The notes under the pieces were generated by a model, which saw only the letters and a program-made list of their open reading frames with translations, made no database searches and had not been told where the DNA came from. The translations under genes and the position numbers were made by a program. This document shows positions 43,016 to 47,605 of a stretch of DNA of 47,605 nucleotides, one piece after another; position 1 is the stretch's first letter, and each line of letters starts with the position of its first letter. The stretch spans positions 1 to 47,605 of the forward strand of contig JACRFD010000068.1 in NCBI GenBank assembly GCA_016218025.1. The letters are read 5' to 3'. Origin of the DNA: Ignavibacteriales bacterium. GTDB taxonomy: Bacteria; Bacteroidota; Ignavibacteria; UBA10030; SZUA-254.

Positions 43016-44275
43016 ATGAATGAAGAATTCAAAAATATTCCGAGTAAAGTGAATTTAGAACAGTTCGATGTAAGCTCTTTTGCGAAAGATAAAATCCGAG
43101 ACCTTTTCCGAACCGGCAAGGTACCAACTGCCGAAGTAATGGTCGACGAAATTTTACTCAGAGCTGTTAAATCAGAAGCAACTGATATTCATTTTGAACC
43201 GACCGAGAATGAGTTAAGAATAAGATACGGTTCTGAGGGAGTATTAAAAAAATTAGTATCTTTGCCGCGGGAAATTTCTGAAAATCTTGCAAACGTTTTG
43301 AAAACAAAAGGCGCACTCAACGCATTTGAAAAGAAGAAACCCCAAGATGGTCGTTTTTCTCTGAACGTCGGGTTGCACCAATTCGATATTAGAATAAGTA
43401 CTATTCCGGTAATGGCTGGTGAAAGAATTGCGCTTCGCATTCTTGAGAAAAATGCACGCGTCACCAGCATAGAGGAATTAGGATTTACACCTGAAAATCT
43501 CGATAAGGTTAGAAATGTTCTCCACCGCCCCAACGGCTTGTTCATTGTAACCGGACCTTCTGGATCGGGCAAGAGTACAACTATTTATGCGGCAGTAAAC
43601 GATATTCAATCGGTCGAAAAAAATATTTTCACGGTGGAAAATCCGGTAGAATACAAACTCGATTTCGCCTCGCAAGTAAGCACCTCCACCGATAAAACAT
43701 TTACATACGTTGAAGCACTACGGGCAATTCTCAGACAAAATTCGAACATTATCATGGTCGGAGAGATCAGGGAAGCAGAAACCGGCATCGTCGCCGCAGA
43801 GGCAGCCCTTACCGGTAATTTGGTTCTGAGTACCATTTTATCCGACAGTGCAATCGGTGCAATTTTTCGTCTCATATCTATTGGAGTTCCACCGTACTGG
43901 CTCGCATCTACATTAATTGGTGTAGTTTATCAACAACTCGTCAGGAAAATTTGTCCTTCGTGCAAAGAAGAGTACATACCGGTAACCGATGAAGAGAAAC
44001 GATTTGCCAGCATGCTCTCTGGAAATGACGCGAAATTTTTTAAGGGTAAAGGTTGCGACAAATGCGAGAACACCGGATATGCCGGTAGAACCGGAATCCA
44101 GGAAGTATTAGTTTTAACCGATCAAATGCGCGATCTGATTTATCAACATGCGTCAATCATGAAGATCAAAGAAAACGCTCGATCGGGTGGTTTCGAAAGC
44201 ATTTTCCAAGACGGAATTAAAAAAGTGAAATCCGGTTTAACTACAATTTCTGAATTTTACCGGGCATTAGGATAG
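43016..44275 (+). CDS. PilB/GspE-like secretion ATPase without the N-terminal domain
   Basis: 419 residues; the ATG has a GGTGA site. The order is the N2 domain (about 35-150: ATDIHFEPTENELRIRY, KPQDGRF), then the RecA-like C-terminal domain with Walker A GPSGSGKST (180-188), an Asp-box-like FTVENPVEY (205-213), Walker B IIMVGEIREAET (245-256) and a zinc tetracysteine (Cys313, Cys316, Cys347, Cys350). Family members power pilus assembly or type II secretion from the inner-membrane face. Unusual points: the N1 domain of PilB/GspE is absent; the His box normally reading STLHT is STILSDS here; and the Asp box has Asn for the usual Asp. No pilC, pilM-Q or gsp genes are nearby. It may be a regulatory paralogue. 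Confidence 0.9.
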   Translation: MNEEFKNIPSKVNLEQFDVSSFAKDKIRDLFRTGKVPTAEVMVDEILLRAVKSEATDIHFEPTENELRIRYGSEGVLKKLVSLPREISENLANVLKTKGALNAFEKKKPQDGRFSLNVGLHQFDIRISTIPVMAGERIALRILEKNARVTSIEELGFTPENLDKVRNVLHRPNGLFIVTGPSGSGKSTTIYAAVNDIQSVEKNIFTVENPVEYKLDFASQVSTSTDKTFTYVEALRAILRQNSNIIMVGEIREAETGIVAAEAALTGNLVLSTILSDSAIGAIFRLISIGVPPYWLASTLIGVVYQQLVRKICPSCKEEYIPVTDEEKRFASMLSGNDAKFFKGKGCDKCENTGYAGRTGIQEVLVLTDQMRDLIYQHASIMKIKENARSGGFESIFQDGIKKVKSGLTTISEFYRALG

Positions 44276-44528
44276 GGTGTCTCACGACAAAAAATTATGT
44301 CCGTTATTTTTTAGCGATTGAATATTTATCGTTGTTCCATCTGTTGCGGAACATATGTGGGATCAATAAAAATATTTATTTTAACGGGATATGTTTCTAA
44401 ATAAAACAAATAATCTCGTGATCAGCCATTTCGATCGTTTCTATCCAGAACTATTTCTATGTTTGGTATGTTGTGTTATTATTGTAATTTTCAGAATTGC
44501 GCTTTATTGACAGGAGAGACAGATATTT
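44276..44528 (+). other. Intergenic region before the sigma-54 activator
   Basis: 253 nt without a gene. It contains an inverted repeat TGTTCC/GGAACA (44333-44338 with 44348-44353) that forms a short hairpin without a T tract, so it is not a convincing terminator; it could be a dyad binding site. No -24/-12 (TGGCAC/TTGCA) element was found. Confidence 0.35.
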
Positions 44529-45875
44529 ATGGAATCGATATTAATATATAATGTAAATAATGAATCATACGACGAAATTGAACAAAAATTAAAATCTGCT
44601 GATATTAGTGTTCAGTCCGTTTCTTCATTAGATCAGGCAGTTGATGCACTTCGATCAAAAAAATTTACCGCTTGCATACTGAGGTGGTCAGACTCCAAAC
44701 AAGCAGACGAATCGATCGTCGATTTTGTATTAAATGAAAATATTAAAACCAAACTAATTGTCAGCACCGGAGATGGTTCAGTTGATGAAGCTGTTCATTT
44801 TATGAAATCCGGAGTGATCGATTATATTGTGGGAGATATGAACGATCCACGCCTTATTGAAACAATCATTAAACTAAATGAAAATTTCCCGGATCAAAAA
44901 GAGAGCAATCCTGTCTGCACAACCGAACAGGGATTAAATGATCATTTGATCCTGGTCGGAAAGAGCGCAGCGATTTCAGAAATTCGGTCTGCAATCAGAC
45001 TTGTAGCGAAATCACAAACTACTGTGCTGGTTACAGGTGAAAGCGGTACCGGCAAAGAAGTGGTAGCAAGGTTAATTCATTCCAACAGCCAGAGATCCCA
45101 GAATCAATTTCACGCATTAAATTGCACTACTTTACCAAAAGATGTAATTGAAAATGAACTATTTGGACACGAAAAGGGCGCTTTCACAGGAGCGTTACAA
45201 AAGAAAGCGGGCTGTTTTGAATTAGCCGATGGCGGAACATTACTCTTTGACGAGATTGCAGAAATGAGTTTGGAGACTCAGGCAAAATTATTACGTGCAA
45301 TAGAAACGCAGAAGTTCAGACGTCTGGGCGGCAAAGATGAAATCAATGTTAATGTTCGTATGATTGCGGCAACCAATAAAAATATTGCAGATGCTTTAAA
45401 ATCAAAAGAGCTTCGTGAAGATTTATATTACCGGTTAAGTGTAATTGAAATATATATTCCTCCGCTCAGAGAACGCCGTGAGGATATTCCGCTGCTTGTA
45501 GATCATTTTCTAAAAATATTTGCCGCTAAATATGAAAAACCGCTTCAGAGGTTTACCGAAGATGCAATGGCTCTATTGCTAAGCTACGATTGGCCCGGCA
45601 ACATCAGAGAATTGAGAAACGTTGTAGAGCGTGCACTTGTTATCTGCCAGAACGATAAGATCAGTCCGCATTATCTGCCGCAACGCTTACACCAATCTCC
45701 CGCAATGGCTGTGAACATTAATATTCCGCTCGGGTGCACAATGCATGAAGCAGAACGGATCCTCTTTCTTCAGACTTTAGCATCAACCGGAAATAACAAG
45801 GCAAAAGCGGCAAAAATACTCGGAGTCAGCCGTAAAACCTTGCATAATAAATTATCAAACTATCAGTTAATGTAA
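44529..45875 (+). CDS. Sigma-54-dependent activator (NtrC family) with degenerate receiver
   Basis: 448 residues. The N-terminal 120 residues have the receiver pattern (SGVIDYIV) but lack the acidic pair, the phospho-acceptor Asp region (ACILRWSDSK) and the Lys (VGDMND), so it is a pseudo-receiver. The AAA+ domain (about 140-370) is complete: VTGESGTGKE (Walker A), the sigma-54-contacting loop GAFTGA, GGTLLFDEIAEM (Walker B) and ATNKN, DLYYRLSV, WPGNIRELRN. A Fis-type helix-turn-helix ends it (AKAAKILGVSRKTLHNKL). It opens sigma-54 promoters. The target is unknown; the neighbouring response regulator and PilB-like ATPase suggest a surface-appendage or stress circuit. The GGAG site (44513-44516) is 12 nt before the ATG, which is long. 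Confidence 0.92.
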   Translation: MESILIYNVNNESYDEIEQKLKSADISVQSVSSLDQAVDALRSKKFTACILRWSDSKQADESIVDFVLNENIKTKLIVSTGDGSVDEAVHFMKSGVIDYIVGDMNDPRLIETIIKLNENFPDQKESNPVCTTEQGLNDHLILVGKSAAISEIRSAIRLVAKSQTTVLVTGESGTGKEVVARLIHSNSQRSQNQFHALNCTTLPKDVIENELFGHEKGAFTGALQKKAGCFELADGGTLLFDEIAEMSLETQAKLLRAIETQKFRRLGGKDEINVNVRMIAATNKNIADALKSKELREDLYYRLSVIEIYIPPLRERREDIPLLVDHFLKIFAAKYEKPLQRFTEDAMALLLSYDWPGNIRELRNVVERALVICQNDKISPHYLPQRLHQSPAMAVNINIPLGCTMHEAERILFLQTLASTGNNKAKAAKILGVSRKTLHNKLSNYQLM

Positions 45876-45892
45876 TTAATTTCCGGAGACTG

Positions 45893-45926
45893 AAATTTTT
45901 ATTCATCATTCGATGAATAAAAATTT
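45893..45926. terminator. Bidirectional terminator between convergent genes
   Basis: A perfect 15-bp stem (45893-45907 with 45912-45926) with a 4-nt loop ATTC lies between the plus-strand sigma-54 activator and the minus-strand T9SS protein, overlapping the latter's stop codon. Runs of A and T in the stem supply T tracts on both strands. The stem is AT-rich, so strength is uncertain. Confidence 0.7.
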
Positions 45927-47605
45927 ACTTAAGGAGAAGCATTCGCTTGGTTTGTGTGAAGGAGGAAAGTGACCTGTTGGTAAATGTTGCTTTATAAAGA
46001 TACAACCCGCTCGCCAAGTTCTGGTTATTGCCGAAATTTAAATAATGTTCCCCCCCGCTCATCTCACCGTCTGCCAAAACTGCAACTTTCTCTCCAAGAA
46101 TATTAAATAGTTCAATTTTTACAACTCCATCTTCAGGAAGTATAAATGAGATCACCGTTCCGCTATTGAATGGGTTGGGGAAATTTTGTTTGAGTGAAAA
46201 ATTCCCCGGCAGTTCATTTTTATCTGAAATCTTGTCCCTCACAAGCCAAAATTCCTTGGAACCGTTTAATAAGTTATTACTCGTTTTGAAAATCTCAATA
46301 CTAACATTGTCGGCTAACTTAATAAATTTTCCATCCGGGGTTTCGATAGAATATTTGTATTGATCCGGTTTATTTTGACTATAGATAAAATTAAGCGGAT
46401 AACTTGCAGCGGAGATTATTAACGGTATCCTGTTATCCGCAGAACCATCAAAAATACCTGCTATCCCTCCCTTCCATTCAGGATTTTTTAAAGAGAGAAA
46501 CCTAGCATCAAAAATATCATCATTTTGAAATCGTGGAGGCAATTCAAAAAATAATTCAGATTCAGCTTGATTAAATTGTTGGTTTGACGAGAAATAGAGT
46601 TTCTGTAATTCACCTGAAGCATTTTTTACAACCAACGAATTGAATGATTCTGATATCAGATTATTATAATCAGATTTCTGAATTATTTGATTTATATTTT
46701 TCGAAAGAAATATTGATCCCGATTGAGACATTTTCACCCAATAACCATTACCGGGGAAAATCGAATCTGTAAATCCGTATCCGTTTTTATCATACGAATA
46801 AAAAGGGGTTAGGGATATTCCAAGCGGTGATGTTCTTGCATAATTAACAGGAGTGGGAGTACTTATCGAGCCGAAGATATTCCATCCTTCGTTTAGCGGG
46901 ACTGTAACCGTATCAATTGGGGTTCCAGCAGTCCAAATAATCTGATTATTAGAAAATTTTCCTAAATAACCCAAACCTTTCAGCAGTGAATCCTCGGGAA
47001 TGTAATAATCATGATATAAAAAAACCGAAGAAGTAATCATCGGAAAAATGTTTTTATAATGCGGATTAGAAACTGTGATTGGCAACGATATCGCATTCCA
47101 TCCGGTTGTTAATTTTGTACCAACTGCATTCCTTGCATAAAATCCAAAATCACAAATTCCAATTGATGTATCGGCTAATAAAGAAATTGTATATGATACT
47201 GTTCCGGCAGGTAATGGATATGTAGGCGACCAATTTTCTTTGATATCGATGGTTACTACATGTTCGCCAATTTGCAATGAATCAAAATAATAATTTCCGG
47301 CAGAATCTGTTAGAGTTGATATTTGTCCTTCGGATCCGGAACAAGTCACTCTCCATCCGGGCATTGGTGGATCAGTAGAATTATTTATTCCATTTTGATC
47401 CTTATCGAAAAATATTTCTCCTTTTATTTTTGGGAACGATTTCTGTGGCGGCTGCCAGATATTACCCACAGCTTTTTTTACGGCTTGAAGCAAAGGGTCT
47501 TGCAAACCGGGCGGATTCGATTTTATCCAACCACGCCACAATTCCCATATTCCTATACCTGCTATCCCCTTCTCCTTACACCAATCTATCTTGTACGTTA
47601 AACTC
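45925..47605 (-). CDS. T9SS-secreted protein, C-terminal part; visible start resembles the end of a GH18-like barrel (5' end outside window)
   Basis: The frame remains open to the right edge (560 codons seen), so the start lies outside; a TTG at 47541 is not the real start. The first visible residues (TYKIDWCKEKGIAGIGIWEL) resemble the last strand of a GH18/chitinase-type TIM barrel. Then follow a prealbumin/SdrD-B-like domain (IKGEIFFDKDQNGINN, DSAGNYYFDSLQIG), two WN segments like those of the 8599-11355 protein (GWNAISLPI, GWNIFGSI) and a type A sorting domain (NFPNPFNSGTVISF, TKRMLLLK). It is probably a secreted glycanase or binding protein. The GH18 assignment is tentative as only about 25 residues are visible. 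Confidence 0.75.
   Translation of the reverse strand, partial: SLTYKIDWCKEKGIAGIGIWELWRGWIKSNPPGLQDPLLQAVKKAVGNIWQPPQKSFPKIKGEIFFDKDQNGINNSTDPPMPGWRVTCSGSEGQISTLTDSAGNYYFDSLQIGEHVVTIDIKENWSPTYPLPAGTVSYTISLLADTSIGICDFGFYARNAVGTKLTTGWNAISLPITVSNPHYKNIFPMITSSVFLYHDYYIPEDSLLKGLGYLGKFSNNQIIWTAGTPIDTVTVPLNEGWNIFGSISTPTPVNYARTSPLGISLTPFYSYDKNGYGFTDSIFPGNGYWVKMSQSGSIFLSKNINQIIQKSDYNNLISESFNSLVVKNASGELQKLYFSSNQQFNQAESELFFELPPRFQNDDIFDARFLSLKNPEWKGGIAGIFDGSADNRIPLIISAASYPLNFIYSQNKPDQYKYSIETPDGKFIKLADNVSIEIFKTSNNLLNGSKEFWLVRDKISDKNELPGNFSLKQNFPNPFNSGTVISFILPEDGVVKIELFNILGEKVAVLADGEMSGGEHYLNFGNNQNLASGLYLYKATFTNRSLSSFTQTKRMLLLK

Noticed and set aside
44333..44353. TGTTCC/GGAACA hairpin as terminator of the PilB-like gene
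   Set aside because: Only a 6-bp stem and no following T run.
1..47605. CRISPR array, insertion sequence or prophage
   Set aside because: The repeats in 4685-6600 are protein-coding and contiguous without spacers; no transposase, integrase or phage structural gene was seen.

Overview
The window looks like a chromosomal segment from a Bacteroidota/Ignavibacteria-type bacterium, probably a marine or sediment polysaccharide degrader. The evidence is several exported proteins ending in type IX secretion (T9SS) C-terminal sorting domains, a PorV/PorQ-like barrel, a TonB receptor with a carboxypeptidase-like regulatory domain, and AT-rich intergenic DNA. The taxonomic call is inference from gene content; no rRNA is present.

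Layout. (1) 1-8319, minus: the N-terminal 2773 codons of a giant secreted repeat protein that runs off the left edge. (2) 8599-34176, minus: sixteen closely packed genes, probably one operon, for capture and breakdown of uronic-acid polysaccharides. It starts with a TonB receptor and three outer-membrane or secreted partners. These are followed by a T9SS protein, a PF05426-type lyase, a GH88 unsaturated glucuronyl hydrolase, a DUF4861 protein, a GH2 enzyme, KduI, a KDG kinase, a DEH-reductase-like SDR, a PL17 oligoalginate lyase, KdgF, a hexuronate-type MFS carrier, KduD and a second T9SS protein. (3) 34340-35113, minus: a FadR-type GntR regulator with its own promoter, a near-perfect palindromic operator and terminator. 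(4) 35419-39697, minus: a long K+-independent H+-pyrophosphatase preceded by two tandem paralogues of an unrecognised family. (5) 40030-41613, minus: a lone P-loop ATPase. (6) 41837-42438, plus: tRNA-Arg(ACG), followed by two decayed tandem copies of a GIY-YIG nuclease unit that carries a duplicated tRNA 3' end. (7) 42634-45875, plus: a single-domain response regulator, a PilB/GspE-like ATPase lacking its N-terminal domain and His box, and a sigma-54 activator with a degenerate receiver. (8) 45925-47605, minus: the C-terminal part of a T9SS protein whose visible start resembles the end of a GH18-like barrel.

How it works together (inference). Polymer is cut by the PF05426 lyase and perhaps the T9SS proteins. 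Oligomers cross the outer membrane through the TonB system. PL17 and GH88 release unsaturated uronates; KdgF opens the ring. Two parallel lines then lead to 2-keto-3-deoxygluconate: direct reduction by the SDR (alginate style) and KduI plus KduD (pectin/glucuronan style). KdgK phosphorylates the product. No KDPG aldolase and no SusD are encoded here. The GntR regulator upstream is the likely pathway switch.
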